Notes: generated by a model not told the origin, from the letters alone. Shown: positions 1 to 9,630, counted from the first letter of the stretch. The stretch: 64,000 bases of DNA from Clostridium sp. CAG:288 (GCA_000437395.1 FR898180.1:1-64000); one strand, 5' to 3'. Translations and numbers: made by a program.

Positions 1-225
1 TTTCTTGCTTTTGCTTAAACCCCATAAGATTCAACAGAGCCATTTAATGTTCTTAACAGCTTTTTTCTTTTGATAAAAGCTAAAAATAACTTAATAAGCG
101 TGCTATTGTTGTGATTAGAATAATGTATATCTATAAGAAATAATTACTCAATAATTATTATAAAATAAAATATAATTATAATAATTCATTAAGTTGGTTC
201 AAAATAAAAAAGAGTTGTTATAAAA

Positions 226-552
226 ATGAAATTTAAAAAAGGAGATATGGTATTATATTTGCCAACATCAGGTCCATCTATGCACGGTGATAGTGTTATG
301 TACGTTATTGATTATGATGAAAAAAGGGAAAAATATAAATGTTTAGATATAATGGTGTATGAATTAGAAAGCAACCAAGAAATTATTTACTTTTGTAAAG
401 AAAGTGAAATGGCGTTAGTTGAGATTGATTCTCCATATCATGAATATGAAAACGCTGCTGATAGAGATGGATTTGATGAACTTTATTATTTAGATGGCAT
501 GGAACAAACTTTGGTTAGAAATGCATATAAACATTTTAAAAATATTTATTAG
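226..552 (+). CDS. Hypothetical protein, 108 aa
   Basis: A short acidic protein that I do not recognise. The N-terminus (KFKKGDMVLY, residues 2-11) resembles the opening strand of small SH3/Tudor-like domains such as CarD-type proteins, but this is only a resemblance. There is no signal peptide and no membrane segment. The upstream 225 bases are very AT-rich and I see no clear Shine-Dalgarno sequence, only a weak purine stretch (AAAAAAGAG) about 11-19 bases before the ATG. It stands alone, on the same strand as recN and 178 bases before it. The open frame and codon use match the neighbours, so it is probably a real gene. Confidence 0.6.
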   Translation: MKFKKGDMVLYLPTSGPSMHGDSVMYVIDYDEKREKYKCLDIMVYELESNQEIIYFCKESEMALVEIDSPYHEYENAADRDGFDELYYLDGMEQTLVRNAYKHFKNIY

Positions 553-730
553 TTGTAGATTTGAGGCTAAAAGATTAGTTTAAGTTAAAATTAAATATAT
601 GAAGTTTAACTTTTTTTAATAAAAATGATTTTATAGCAATATTAAATCATTATTTTAAAGAAAAAAATCAATTATTAAGATATAATTAATAGAGCATTAT
701 ATTTAAAAGCTTTGAAAGGAAGATAGAAAT

Positions 731-2380
731 ATGTTACAAAATTTAAGAATTCAAAATTTTGCTATCATAGATGATATGGAAATAGATTTACACGCTGGAC
801 TTCAAGTCTTACTTGGTGAAACTGGTGCAGGTAAATCAATTATCGTTGAAGCTTTATCTCTTTTAAAAGGAACAAAAAGTTCTTTTTCAAAAATTAAGGA
901 CGAAAACAAAAATGCTATTATTGAAGGAACGTTTGTCTTAAGCGATGAATTTATTAATCGCCACACAAATCTTAAAGAATACCTGGAAGGCAATTCAAAC
1001 GAATTAGTTATAACGAGAGTTTTAACTCCTAATAAAACATCAAAAGCTCGAATTAATAGCGAAACAGTATCATTATCAGAACTAAAAGAAGTTATGGAAT
1101 ATGTTATAGATATTCATTCTCAAGGGGAAAACTACTTGTTATTCGATGAAAATAATCATCTTATGTTTTTAGATTATTTTGATTCTGATGGAAAAATTAA
1201 AAACGCTAAAGAAGAGTTTAATGCATCATTTAAAGAATATAAACGTATTAAAGAAGCCTATAAAGAATTATATGATTCTATTCATGGTGAAGATAGGGAA
1301 TACTTGGAATATCAAAGAAATGAAATTGCAAAGTATAATCTAGAACCTAATGAAATAGAAGATATGGAAAAAGAGCTTCAAGACTCTGAAGATTTTGAAG
1401 ATCTTAAGGATTATTACCAAGAATTTAAAGAAGTTTATGATAGCCAAGAAGGGTCATTTGAAGGTGCTCTTATGTCTTTAAAAAACACCTTAAGAAAGCT
1501 TTGCAGTTCTCCGATATCTCAATCAGCTAATTTGGCATTAGATAAAGCCGGGGAGCTCGATGATGCACTAAGCGATGTCATTAACGAGTATGATAGCTTA
1601 GATTTTGATCCAGCTAGAATAGAATATATTAATAGCAGACTTTATAGCCTTAAAGATTTACGACATAAGTATGGAGCTAAAACTAGCGATATTTTAGATG
1701 CCTTAAAAGAAATTGAAGAAAAGATTTCTAATATTGATTCGTTTGAATTAGATAAAGAAAGACTAGAAAGCAATGAAAATAAGGCTTTAGAGACACTTAA
1801 ACTAAAAGCTGATAAATTAAGTGCTGTAAGACATAAGGCTGCTCAAAGCTTAGAAAAAGCTATGAATAACGAACTTGAATCATTAGGTTTACTTAGTGGC
1901 GGCTTTAAAGTTGATATTTCTAAAGATGAAATAAAGCATAATGGACAAGATTTGGTTAGATTTATGCTTGCTTTAAATAAAGGAAGTAAGTTTTTGCCTC
2001 TTAAAGAAGCGGCTTCTGGCGGTGAAAACTCAAGATTGATGTTGGCTTTAAAAGCGTTGTTTAATAGATTATCTCCATATGATGTCATAATATTTGATGA
2101 AATTGATACAGGAGTATCTGGAAGTGTAGCAAATAAAGTGGGCGATAAGATTAAAGAGATTTCTAACGACTCTCAAACTATAGTAATCACTCACTTAGCA
2201 CAAGTAGCTGCTAAGGGCGATTGTCACTACTTAGTTAGCAAAAATGATATTAATGGAACAACAGTTTCTAACATCAAAATAATTGATGGTGATGCTGTCG
2301 TTTATGAAATAGCTAGAATGATAAGTGGAGAAAATGTTACAGAACAAGCTTTATCTTTAGCTAGAGAATTAATCATGTAG
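731..2380 (+). CDS. recN: DNA repair protein RecN
   Basis: An SMC-like ATPase that acts early in double-strand break repair. The Walker A motif GETGAGKS lies at residues 29-36. The ABC signature (SGGENSRLML) is near residue 428, and the Walker B/D-loop (IIFDEIDTGVSG) near 452. Between them is a long charged coiled-coil region, as in the family. At 549 aa it is close to the usual 550-575. The start has a good ribosome site (GAAAGGAAG) about 8 bases upstream. Next on the same strand comes spoIVB, reproducing the Bacillus order recN-spoIVB, although a strong hairpin terminator separates the two here. Confidence 0.96.
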   Translation: MLQNLRIQNFAIIDDMEIDLHAGLQVLLGETGAGKSIIVEALSLLKGTKSSFSKIKDENKNAIIEGTFVLSDEFINRHTNLKEYLEGNSNELVITRVLTPNKTSKARINSETVSLSELKEVMEYVIDIHSQGENYLLFDENNHLMFLDYFDSDGKIKNAKEEFNASFKEYKRIKEAYKELYDSIHGEDREYLEYQRNEIAKYNLEPNEIEDMEKELQDSEDFEDLKDYYQEFKEVYDSQEGSFEGALMSLKNTLRKLCSSPISQSANLALDKAGELDDALSDVINEYDSLDFDPARIEYINSRLYSLKDLRHKYGAKTSDILDALKEIEEKISNIDSFELDKERLESNENKALETLKLKADKLSAVRHKAAQSLEKAMNNELESLGLLSGGFKVDISKDEIKHNGQDLVRFMLALNKGSKFLPLKEAASGGENSRLMLALKALFNRLSPYDVIIFDEIDTGVSGSVANKVGDKIKEISNDSQTIVITHLAQVAAKGDCHYLVSKNDINGTTVSNIKIIDGDAVVYEIARMISGENVTEQALSLARELIM

Positions 2381-2387
2381 AGAAATG

Positions 2388-2450
2388 AAATACTATTAAA
2401 TTTAAATATTAGAATTAATCTTACATATTTAAAGTAATAGTATTTTTATT
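2388..2450 (+). terminator. Rho-independent terminator after recN
   Basis: A long AT-rich hairpin begins 8 bases after the recN stop. The left arm ATACTATTAAATTTAAATAT pairs with a right arm at 2424-2442 (one-base bulge), followed by TTTTTATTT. The low GC of the stem makes it weaker than usual, but its length and T-tract are convincing. Confidence 0.7.
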
Positions 2451-2507
2451 TATGTATAAAACTGATAATTTTAGACATAATATAACAATATATGCAAAAA
2501 TATACTT

Positions 2508-2551
2508 TAATTATAACGTGAAACAACTAAAATTCTACTAAATATCTACTA
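2508..2551 (-). repeat. 11-bp phased repeat array, copy A
   Basis: Read on the minus strand from 2551, this is TAGTAGATATT, TAGTAGAATTT, TAGTTGTTTCA and a decayed fourth unit. Units are exactly one helical turn (11 bp) apart. The same element occurs at 10559-10602 and 20984-21027 on the plus strand. Here it lies between the recN terminator and spoIVB, ending 74 bases before the spoIVB ATG. The function is unknown. Direct repeats with 11-bp spacing are typical of sites for OmpR-type regulators and other cooperatively bound proteins. Confidence 0.7.
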
Positions 2552-2625
2552 AGTGCTCTTTTTAGCCCATTTTTTCATATTCTCTACTCTTTTATTTAAT
2601 AATAACAACTGAAGGAGAACTTGAA

Positions 2626-3612
2626 ATGAAAACTATAAAATTTAAAGCTATATCAGCACCTTTAGCAATTATATCTTTATTGTTCATCCCAGGAAAAGAA
2701 GTATATTTAGGTGGTGAAAATATAGGCTTTGGTTTGAAACCTGATGGAGTTATAGTCTCTGATACATACGATTTAAAAACAGATAGTGGAATATATAATC
2801 CAGCTAAGAACTCTGATATTAAAAAGGGAGATATAATTAAGAAAATTGACGATAAAACAATTGAATCGGTTTATGATTTAAATGATTGTATATCTAAGTT
2901 GAATTCTGGCTCTATTAAATTAGAGTTATCAAGAAATGATCAAACGATAGAAAGATATCTGGATATATTTGAGATCAATGGATGCTTTAAGACTGGTTTA
3001 TATGTTAAAGAGAGAGTATTAGGCATAGGAACTTTGACATATTATGATCCTGATACTAAAACATATGGTGCTTTAGGGCATGAGGTTAAAGAAACATATG
3101 GAACATCCCCTTTAAAGATTGAAAGTGGAAATATATATGAATCTGAAGTTATTGGCATTAAAAAGAGTAAAGATGGTAAGGTTGGTGAAAAAGTCGCGAC
3201 TTTGAATGAAAAGAACGTTTTAGGCGACGTTATTAAAAACACAGAATATGGAATTTACGGTCACTTGGATAAACCTTTTAATAGTAAAACGTATAAATTA
3301 GCTAAGGCTAGCGATGTTAAAAAGGGAAAAGCGACAATATATACTGTTTTAGATGGTAATAAAAAAGAGTCATATACAATAGAAATAACTGGATTAAAAG
3401 ATCCTTCTTATATCTCAACTAAAGGCATTTCATTTAAAATAGTCGACAAAGAACTATTAAAAAAGACAAATGGAATAGTCAGTGGTATGTCTGGCTCTCC
3501 AATTGTCCAAGGCGATTATTTAATTGGTGCTGTAACTCATATAATTATCGATGATTGCGATAAAGGTTATGGAGTATATATTGAGCACATGTTTAAAATG
3601 TTAGAAGAGTAA
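2626..3612 (+). CDS. spoIVB: SpoIVB-like PDZ serine peptidase (family S55)
   Basis: In spore formers SpoIVB is secreted from the forespore into the intermembrane space, where it triggers SpoIVFB cleavage of pro-sigma-K. Residues 5-22 form an N-terminal hydrophobic anchor. A PDZ domain follows at about 35-115. The S55 peptidase region contains ALGHEV (His152) and GMSGSPI (Ser289), then GAVTHIIIDD and GYGVYIEHM, all matching the family C-terminus. The length, 328 aa, is shorter than the roughly 425 aa of Bacillus. The ribosome site is GAAGGAGAA. The position after recN is the ancestral one, but the usual next gene, spo0A, is absent: a convergent membrane-protein gene ends 2 bases away. sigK lies 11 kb downstream in this window. 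Confidence 0.9.
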   Translation: MKTIKFKAISAPLAIISLLFIPGKEVYLGGENIGFGLKPDGVIVSDTYDLKTDSGIYNPAKNSDIKKGDIIKKIDDKTIESVYDLNDCISKLNSGSIKLELSRNDQTIERYLDIFEINGCFKTGLYVKERVLGIGTLTYYDPDTKTYGALGHEVKETYGTSPLKIESGNIYESEVIGIKKSKDGKVGEKVATLNEKNVLGDVIKNTEYGIYGHLDKPFNSKTYKLAKASDVKKGKATIYTVLDGNKKESYTIEITGLKDPSYISTKGISFKIVDKELLKKTNGIVSGMSGSPIVQGDYLIGAVTHIIIDDCDKGYGVYIEHMFKMLEE

Positions 3613-3614
3613 TA

Positions 3615-4358
3615 TTAATCGAAATCTTTTAACAAAATAGTATAAAAAGTACCTTTTGCTTCATTTTTTAACACTTCGAGTTCTTTATTTTCTTGATTAC
3701 GACACTTTCTTATTAAGGCTAAAGTGTAATAATAATTTAAATAGTATATTTTGTTGTCATTAATATATGATTTCATGTATTCGAGCATCTCTTTTTCGTG
3801 GTTAAAATCAACGAATCCATCGCGTAAATCAAATATAAATCTATCACTATCAATATCATTTTTAAGTTCAACGGGAAAGTTAGTCATGTTTTCATGCATG
3901 AAATTAATTACGTTTTCATACTTTTCTTTATCATTAACAATAAAATAGTAGTCTTTTTTAAGTGCTAAGTAAGTAAGCATCATCTGCTTAGTTTTTAAAT
4001 CGTACATCTCAACCTGATCAATCCATTTATTAAACTCTTTTAAGTTTCCTTTAATTAAATGATAGCTTGCAATATTTAATTTAGATTGAGTTAAATCATT
4101 TTTACTAACAAGAATGTTATGCATTACTTTGTACGAATTTTTACGAGCTTTATCTAATCTTTTAAAAGTTAATAAATCATTTGTGCTTTTTTTAAGCCTT
4201 ATTTTCATAACTAAATCGTTAATGACAATAGGAGTTACGGTAGCAAGCAAAATAGCTAACATTATTAATAAGCCTAATGTGTTAGCAAATCTTCCTACTA
4301 CAACTATTAAAATTATTGCTGCGTATGCAGTCAAAAGGGCAATCATCACTTTTTTCAT
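3615..4358 (-). CDS. Hypothetical membrane protein, 247 aa
   Basis: I do not recognise this protein. Two hydrophobic segments (about residues 4-24 and 27-47) are followed by a cytoplasmic, charged, probably helical region of about 195 residues containing several YYxxLAL-like stretches that could be TPR-type helices. It is convergent with spoIVB, the stops being 2 bases apart, and divergent from dinB with only about 31 bases between the starts, so the two promoters must overlap. No enzymatic motif is visible. Confidence 0.7.
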   Translation of the reverse strand: MKKVMIALLTAYAAIILIVVVGRFANTLGLLIMLAILLATVTPIVINDLVMKIRLKKSTNDLLTFKRLDKARKNSYKVMHNILVSKNDLTQSKLNIASYHLIKGNLKEFNKWIDQVEMYDLKTKQMMLTYLALKKDYYFIVNDKEKYENVINFMHENMTNFPVELKNDIDSDRFIFDLRDGFVDFNHEKEMLEYMKSYINDNKIYYLNYYYTLALIRKCRNQENKELEVLKNEAKGTFYTILLKDFD

Positions 4359-4389
4359 ATCGCTAATTATGTTATCATTTGTAAGAGAA

Positions 4390-5619
4390 ATGGTAAAGAA
4401 AATGACTAAGAAAATTGTTCATATTGATTTAAATGCTTTTTTTGCCCAATGTGAAATAAACAAAGATAAATCATTATTGGGAAAACCAATAGCTATAGGC
4501 TCAAATGGTAAAAGGGGAGTTGTCTCAACATCAAGTTATGAGGCAAGACGTTTTGGCGTATATTCAGGCCAATCCATGGCTGAAGCTAGATCTTTATGCA
4601 AAAATTTAATAGTTATTCCAGGTGATTACCATCTTTATTCGAAAGAAAGTTATAACTTCTTTTCGTATTTAAAGAAAAGATATAAGCTGATTGAACAGGC
4701 TTCTATTGATGAGTGCTATATTGATATGACTGATTGTATACCAGATGATATTACGGAAAGAGATTATCTATTAGATCTACAGCTCTCTTTGTATAAGTAT
4801 ACAAATTTAAAGTGCTCTATAGGTTTGGGCGACAATAGATTTTTAGCTAAGATGGCTTCAGATTATCAAAAGCCGTTAGGATTAACTATAATTCATAGAG
4901 AAAACATCGAAGAAATACTTTGGCCAATAAAGATATCTAACATGTTTGGCATTGGAAAAAAGACTGCTCCTAAGCTTGAAAAATTAGGAATTAAAACAAT
5001 TGGAGATTTAGCTAAAACAAATTCTAGTGAAGTAAAATCGCTTTTAGGCAGTTATTTTGATTCTGCTAAAGCGCATGCAAATGGTTATGGAGATGATATT
5101 GTCGATCCTTCACCATTTGATCCTAAATCAGTCGGGTCAAGTAGAACTTTTTTAGATGATACTACTGATTATGATGAAGTAAAAAACATGATTATATATT
5201 TATCTAAGGAAGTTTCTAACGAATTGAAAAAGTATCATAAGCTTTCTTCAACTTGCTCACTAACTATTAGAAATCAAGATTTTGTAACCCATTCTAAACA
5301 ATTAACTCTAACAATGCCAACAAATGATAATGTTGTTATAGCTCAAACAGCATTAATTATTTTAGATAGATTTTGGAAACAAGAACCATTAAGATTAGTT
5401 GGTGTCGCTATGCTCCAAGTTTTTGATGAAAAGGAAGGGTATAGACAAATGGAATTATTTTCAAAAGAAAATATTGTTAAACCTTTAATCGATTCAAATG
5501 AAACAGTTGAAAATCTCTTATTAGAAGGTAAATTAAAAAAGGCATCATCAGTAAAAAAGGATAAAAAGAACAATGACAAAAATCCTTCATATAAACCTTT
5601 TGTGGGGTTAGAAGAATGA
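4390..5619 (+). CDS. dinB: DNA polymerase IV (Y-family, DinB)
   Basis: An error-prone translesion polymerase. The palm begins with KIVHIDLNAFFAQCE (first catalytic Asp), and the second catalytic motif SIDECYIDMTD is near residue 101. A helix-hairpin-helix (NMFGIGKKTAPKLEKLGI) and a little-finger domain follow. The open frame extends upstream to 4114, but that part lies antisense to the neighbouring gene. The start is therefore ATG 4390 or, equally plausibly, ATG 4402, which gives the usual M-x-K-x-I-H-I-D opening. No good Shine-Dalgarno sequence precedes either. The stop overlaps the xerD start (ATGA), implying translational coupling. The C-terminus is lysine-rich, without an obvious sliding-clamp peptide except possibly QMELFS. 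Confidence 0.94.
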   Translation: MVKKMTKKIVHIDLNAFFAQCEINKDKSLLGKPIAIGSNGKRGVVSTSSYEARRFGVYSGQSMAEARSLCKNLIVIPGDYHLYSKESYNFFSYLKKRYKLIEQASIDECYIDMTDCIPDDITERDYLLDLQLSLYKYTNLKCSIGLGDNRFLAKMASDYQKPLGLTIIHRENIEEILWPIKISNMFGIGKKTAPKLEKLGIKTIGDLAKTNSSEVKSLLGSYFDSAKAHANGYGDDIVDPSPFDPKSVGSSRTFLDDTTDYDEVKNMIIYLSKEVSNELKKYHKLSSTCSLTIRNQDFVTHSKQLTLTMPTNDNVVIAQTALIILDRFWKQEPLRLVGVAMLQVFDEKEGYRQMELFSKENIVKPLIDSNETVENLLLEGKLKKASSVKKDKKNNDKNPSYKPFVGLEE

Positions 5620-6494
5620 AAATAAGTGAAGTAAAAGATCAATTTTATACATTTTTAATTGTTGAGCGTGGCGATCTGGATTCGACAATTACAACATATG
5701 AAGATGATATTAATCAATTTGAACTATTTGTTGATAACAAAGATATTTCTGAATTAAAAAGAGAAGATATAGAAGATTTTATGCGCTTCTTATCGGCTGA
5801 AGGGATGAAAAGTGCTACAATAATTAGAAGGATAACTACAATTCGTGGCTTCTACTTATTCTTAGCTAGAGAAGGCCTAATCAAAGAATCTTTGATAGGC
5901 TTAAGACTTCCAAAAGGAGAAAAGAAACTTCCAAACGTTTTATCTTTTGAAGAAGTTGAAGACCTATTAGATGCTCCAGACATTGAAAATGATTCAGAAT
6001 TAAGAGATAAAGCTATGCTTGAAACTATGTATGCATCAGGTTTAAGAGTATCAGAACTACTAAGCTTACAGTTAGGAAATATAAATTTTAACGAAGGATA
6101 TTTAAAGATAAAGGGTAAAGGTAGCAAAGAAAGAATTGTACCAATTGGTGAATTTGCTTTAGACTTTATCAATAGATATGTAACTTTAGTTAGACCAAAA
6201 TATGCTAAAAATAGAACTAAATATCTCTTTCTTAATCGAGATGGAGCACCGATATCGAGACAATATTTTTGGAGGCAAATTAAAAAGTACGCTTTAAAGG
6301 CAAATATAGATAGGGAAATATCACCACATACCCTTAGGCATTCGTTTGCTACGCATCTGTTAGAAAACGGAGCTAATTTGAAGGAAGTACAAGAAATGCT
6401 TGGACACACTAAAATTGAAACAACACAAATTTATACTCATGTTTCGACTAAAAGAATTATTTCAGCTTATGATAAGTTTATGAATAGAAATTAA
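5616..6494 (+). CDS. xerD: Tyrosine recombinase XerD
   Basis: A site-specific recombinase that resolves chromosome dimers at dif. The N-terminal SAM-like core-binding domain covers residues 1-85 and the catalytic domain about 105-292. Catalytic residues are visible in SGLRVSELL (Arg near 143), KGKGSKERIVP (Lys), HTLRHSFATHLL (His/Arg near 237-240), MLGHTKIETTQIYTHVS (His near 263 and nucleophile Tyr near 272). The length, 292 aa, matches XerD/XerC. It overlaps dinB by 4 bases. A strong dif candidate lies 4.2 kb downstream at 10701-10728, so enzyme and site are neighbours. XerC versus XerD cannot be settled without a tree, but the C-terminus resembles XerD. Confidence 0.92.
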   Translation: MKISEVKDQFYTFLIVERGDLDSTITTYEDDINQFELFVDNKDISELKREDIEDFMRFLSAEGMKSATIIRRITTIRGFYLFLAREGLIKESLIGLRLPKGEKKLPNVLSFEEVEDLLDAPDIENDSELRDKAMLETMYASGLRVSELLSLQLGNINFNEGYLKIKGKGSKERIVPIGEFALDFINRYVTLVRPKYAKNRTKYLFLNRDGAPISRQYFWRQIKKYALKANIDREISPHTLRHSFATHLLENGANLKEVQEMLGHTKIETTQIYTHVSTKRIISAYDKFMNRN

Positions 6495-6507
6495 AGGAGA
6501 AAAACAA

Positions 6508-7362
6508 ATGATTATTCTAACAATATTATTAGTTATATTACTTATTATTGTAGTTTTGGCAGCTTTGATCTTTGGAGGAACGTTCGCTTTTGTTTACTTT
6601 AGATATGATGTAAACATATTTAATATTTTAAGTGACATAGATAAGCTTAACAAAACTGTTGATGTAGAAAAGCTAACTCCAAATGCTTTTGATGAAAGTG
6701 ATTATATTTCAATAAAAAACAATGCTGCTAGTTCAACCTCAGGATTTTTAACATATGATCCAGACAATGGCTTTTCAATCGATATTACAAAGCTTCCAAC
6801 AAGCCTAAATACTTATGTTTCATTAAGCGATAAACAAGTAGGCGCATATGCAGATAAAGAAATAAAGAATAATGGCGATAATCAATTTAAAATTCTTGAC
6901 TTTACACTTACATATGAACTTTTGCAAATAGAGTTTGAAAATAAAGAAGATCTTACAACTATAAACACAGTAGCAAAAATCGATTTAACTGATGTTAAAA
7001 GCAAAGATAATAAGGGAATTGATTTGTTGGTTTACTTTATACCTGATGTTTTATATATTTCTTCCTATGTTGATATAACAAAGACTGGCAGTAATATGGA
7101 ATATAACCTCACTTCAAATAGTCTTTTGTTTAACAATTTGACAAATAAGCAAACTGCAGAGTTATTAGATGCAATTAGTGCATTTACCAAAGAAGACTTT
7201 TCAGCTGAATATTTTAATTTAGAAATAGGAAGGGCAATCTGTAGTTCATTAATCGGTGATGAGACAAATGAAGGTTTAGCTTATAGACTAAAAAATTATG
7301 GAGCCAAAGACTTTAGATTTGTTACAGAAAACGACACTAATTATTTCGAAGTATATAGATAG
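6508..7362 (+). CDS. Hypothetical membrane-anchored protein, 284 aa
   Basis: I do not recognise this protein. A strongly hydrophobic N-terminal helix (residues 2-32) is followed by a polar, mostly beta-rich outer domain with repeated short strands and no cysteines beyond residue 245, consistent with a single-pass protein exposed outside the membrane. It has a clear ribosome site (AAAGGAG, 9 bases upstream) and sits 13 bases after xerD, so it is probably co-transcribed with dinB-xerD. No catalytic motif is visible. Confidence 0.75.
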   Translation: MIILTILLVILLIIVVLAALIFGGTFAFVYFRYDVNIFNILSDIDKLNKTVDVEKLTPNAFDESDYISIKNNAASSTSGFLTYDPDNGFSIDITKLPTSLNTYVSLSDKQVGAYADKEIKNNGDNQFKILDFTLTYELLQIEFENKEDLTTINTVAKIDLTDVKSKDNKGIDLLVYFIPDVLYISSYVDITKTGSNMEYNLTSNSLLFNNLTNKQTAELLDAISAFTKEDFSAEYFNLEIGRAICSSLIGDETNEGLAYRLKNYGAKDFRFVTENDTNYFEVYR

Positions 7363-7381
7363 ATAATAATAATCGTTTTAA

Positions 7382-7410
7382 TTGAGAAATTTTAATCTTA
7401 AAAGTATAAT
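7382..7410 (+). promoter_or_regulatory. Promoter of deoB
   Basis: TTGAGA at 7382-7387 and TATAAT at 7405-7410, with 17-bp spacing, 26 bases before the deoB start. This is a good sigma-A-type match. Confidence 0.7.
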
Positions 7411-7436
7411 TACTGATGGAAAAGGAGCAAATAATT

Positions 7437-8627
7437 ATGAAATATAAGAGAATATTCGTTATTGTAATGGACTCAGCTGGAATCGGTGCTTTGCCTGATG
7501 CTGATAAATTTGGTGATGCGGGTACAAATACATGGGTTCATATATCCGAAAGAAATGGTGGTTTAAACGTTCCTACACTCAATAGTCTTGGTATAGGTGA
7601 TTTAGCACCTATTATTGGTACAACAAAAGTGAGTCATCCAAACTCAATCGTTACAACTTTAAGAGAAGCTAGCAACGGCAAAGATACTATGACCGGTCAC
7701 TGGGAAATGATGGGTATAAAAACTGAAAAGCCATTTAAGACATTCACAGATACTGGCTTTCCAAAAGAATTAATGGATGAATTGAGCGAAAAAACAGGCC
7801 GTAAATTAATTGGAAATAAAGCAGCTAGCGGCACTGAAATATTAGTAGAATTAGGTGAACAACAAATGAAAGAAGGTTCATTAATTGTTTATACTTCTGC
7901 TGATTCAGTCTTACAAATTGCCGCTCATGAAGAGGTAATACCTGTTCCTGAGCTATATAAATATTGCGAAATAGCTAGAGAAATCTGCAATAGACCTGAA
8001 TATAGATTAGGTAGAATTATCGCTCGTCCGTTCATTGGAACTGATAAAACTAACTTTAAGAGAACACCTAATAGACACGATTTAGCTTTGTCTCCAACAG
8101 GTAGAACAGCAATGGACGATCTTAAAGATGCTGGATATGAAACATCATGTGTTGGAAAAATATCAGATATCTTTAATAATGTCGGTGTCACAAGAACTGT
8201 AAAAACTGTTTCTAACTCTGACGGCATGCAAAAGACCTTGAATCAAGTTAAAAATTTAGACTTTACAGGACTTTGCTTTGTTAACTTAGTCGAATTTGAC
8301 AGCGAATATGGTCATAGAAGAAACCCATTAGGTTATGCTAAAGCTATCGAGACATTTGATTCTGAGCTTGCAACTATGATTAAAGAAATGAAAGATAATG
8401 ACTTAGTCATTGTTACTGCTGATCACGGAAATGATCCAACATGGACAGGAACCGATCACACTCGTGAAAGAGTACCATTTATCGCTTATTCAAAGTCAAT
8501 CACTAATGGTACACATATACAAGAAAGGGAAACATTTGCTGATATAGGTGCAACAATTTTAGCTAATTTCAACGTCAAACCATCTGAAAATGAAATTGGA
8601 ACTCCAATTGAGGAACTTTTAAAGTAG
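7437..8627 (+). CDS. deoB: Phosphopentomutase
   Basis: Interconverts (deoxy)ribose 1-phosphate and 5-phosphate in nucleoside salvage. It is an alkaline-phosphatase superfamily fold. Metal ligands are visible in VMDSAGIGALPDA near the N-terminus and in TADHGND and TGTDHTRERVP near the C-terminus, with the catalytic threonine motif KDTMTGHWEMMG. I choose ATG 7437 because AAAGGAG sits 9 bases upstream. The in-frame ATG at 7416 precedes that ribosome site and would add seven atypical residues. The length, 396 aa, is typical. It works in the same salvage network as cdd and mtnN, which lie elsewhere in the window. Confidence 0.97.
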   Translation: MKYKRIFVIVMDSAGIGALPDADKFGDAGTNTWVHISERNGGLNVPTLNSLGIGDLAPIIGTTKVSHPNSIVTTLREASNGKDTMTGHWEMMGIKTEKPFKTFTDTGFPKELMDELSEKTGRKLIGNKAASGTEILVELGEQQMKEGSLIVYTSADSVLQIAAHEEVIPVPELYKYCEIAREICNRPEYRLGRIIARPFIGTDKTNFKRTPNRHDLALSPTGRTAMDDLKDAGYETSCVGKISDIFNNVGVTRTVKTVSNSDGMQKTLNQVKNLDFTGLCFVNLVEFDSEYGHRRNPLGYAKAIETFDSELATMIKEMKDNDLVIVTADHGNDPTWTGTDHTRERVPFIAYSKSITNGTHIQERETFADIGATILANFNVKPSENEIGTPIEELLK

Positions 8628-8633
8628 TTTTAT

Positions 8634-9614
8634 ATGAAAAAAAGTTTTTTAACAAGTATTATAACATTATCAGTTTTGACGACATCATGCGCATCAAACA
8701 CTTCAAAAGAATTAAGTTTTAAAGTAATTTCTCCAATTGGAGCTCCAAGCGTCGCTTTTGCTAAATATGCTAAAGACACAACAAACGTAGAAATTGCTGC
8801 TCAACCAACCGCTGTAAGAGCTCAATTAGTAAATCCTAATGAAGAATACAAAGCTGTCATTTTTGATGCTACAACGGGCTTAAATTTAATTAATAAAACA
8901 AATCCAGACAATCCAGGCTATAAACTTGCAAGAATTATTACAGCTGGAAACCTATTTGTCTTATCAACTGGTACAAAAGATAGCTCACACGTTATGTCAG
9001 ACGACGACACAATATTATCGTTTGGTCAAAACAACATTCCAGATAAAGTATTTAAACTTATATATTCCGATATTACACCTGATTATTATGCTAATGGCGT
9101 TGCACAAGTCGCTGCAGCTTTAAAAACAGGCCAATACGAAGGAAATACTATCGATTATGTAGTTTTATCTGAACCATATGTCAGTCAAGTATTAAATGAA
9201 AATAGTTCTGTAACAGTTTATGCAAACGTCACATCTCAATTCAACGCTTATGCAAATAAAAGAGGCTACAATCTTAACGGATTCCCACAAGCCGGTTTAT
9301 TTATAGCTCAATCGTACGAAACAGATACATATAAAAAGGATGTAGAGGCATTCATAAGTACTGTCGATAATACTATGAGTGATTTAACAAAGAAAGGTAG
9401 TTCGACTGTTAAGGACATGGACAACTTTAGCTCTGACGCGACAGAACAAGCAAGTAGATTCGGTATGAATTCAGAAACATTACGCAGTCTTGTAGCTGAT
9501 AATAATAGATTAGGATACAAAGCAGGGTATTATGATTTGGAGTCATTCTATAAATTGCTTAATTTAGACGCACCACAAGCTAATGCTTATTCAAGATATT
9601 GGATTATCAAATAA
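8634..9614 (+). CDS. ABC importer substrate-binding lipoprotein (NitT/TauT/SsuA-like)
   Basis: An extracellular solute receptor. A signal peptide ends in VLTTSC (Cys19, a slightly non-canonical lipobox), so it is probably lipid-anchored. The mature part has the two-lobe pattern of NMT1/SsuA-type binding proteins, including an ISPIGAPSVAFAKYAK opening, and a helical C-terminus. The substrate cannot be assigned: aliphatic sulfonates, thiamine precursors and others all use this fold. It starts 6 bases after the deoB stop without a clear Shine-Dalgarno sequence and ends before a terminator. The matching permease follows, but no ATPase gene is nearby. Confidence 0.75.
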   Translation: MKKSFLTSIITLSVLTTSCASNTSKELSFKVISPIGAPSVAFAKYAKDTTNVEIAAQPTAVRAQLVNPNEEYKAVIFDATTGLNLINKTNPDNPGYKLARIITAGNLFVLSTGTKDSSHVMSDDDTILSFGQNNIPDKVFKLIYSDITPDYYANGVAQVAAALKTGQYEGNTIDYVVLSEPYVSQVLNENSSVTVYANVTSQFNAYANKRGYNLNGFPQAGLFIAQSYETDTYKKDVEAFISTVDNTMSDLTKKGSSTVKDMDNFSSDATEQASRFGMNSETLRSLVADNNRLGYKAGYYDLESFYKLLNLDAPQANAYSRYWIIK

Positions 9615-9630
9615 ACACTTTTAAGGCTTT

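Noticed and set aside
1..225. Gene fragment running off the left edge on the minus strand
   Set aside because: Only an ATG-led frame of 8 codons (25 to 1) without ribosome site is seen; the rest is AT-rich with no recognisable element.
4114..4389. N-terminal extension of the dinB reading frame
   Set aside because: It lies antisense to the membrane-protein gene at 3615-4358, and polymerase IV proteins begin at the KIVHIDLNAFF strand.
5852..6409. 185-codon minus-strand open frame inside xerD
   Set aside because: It is fully antisense to a clear tyrosine recombinase, with no ribosome site and a shadow-like composition.
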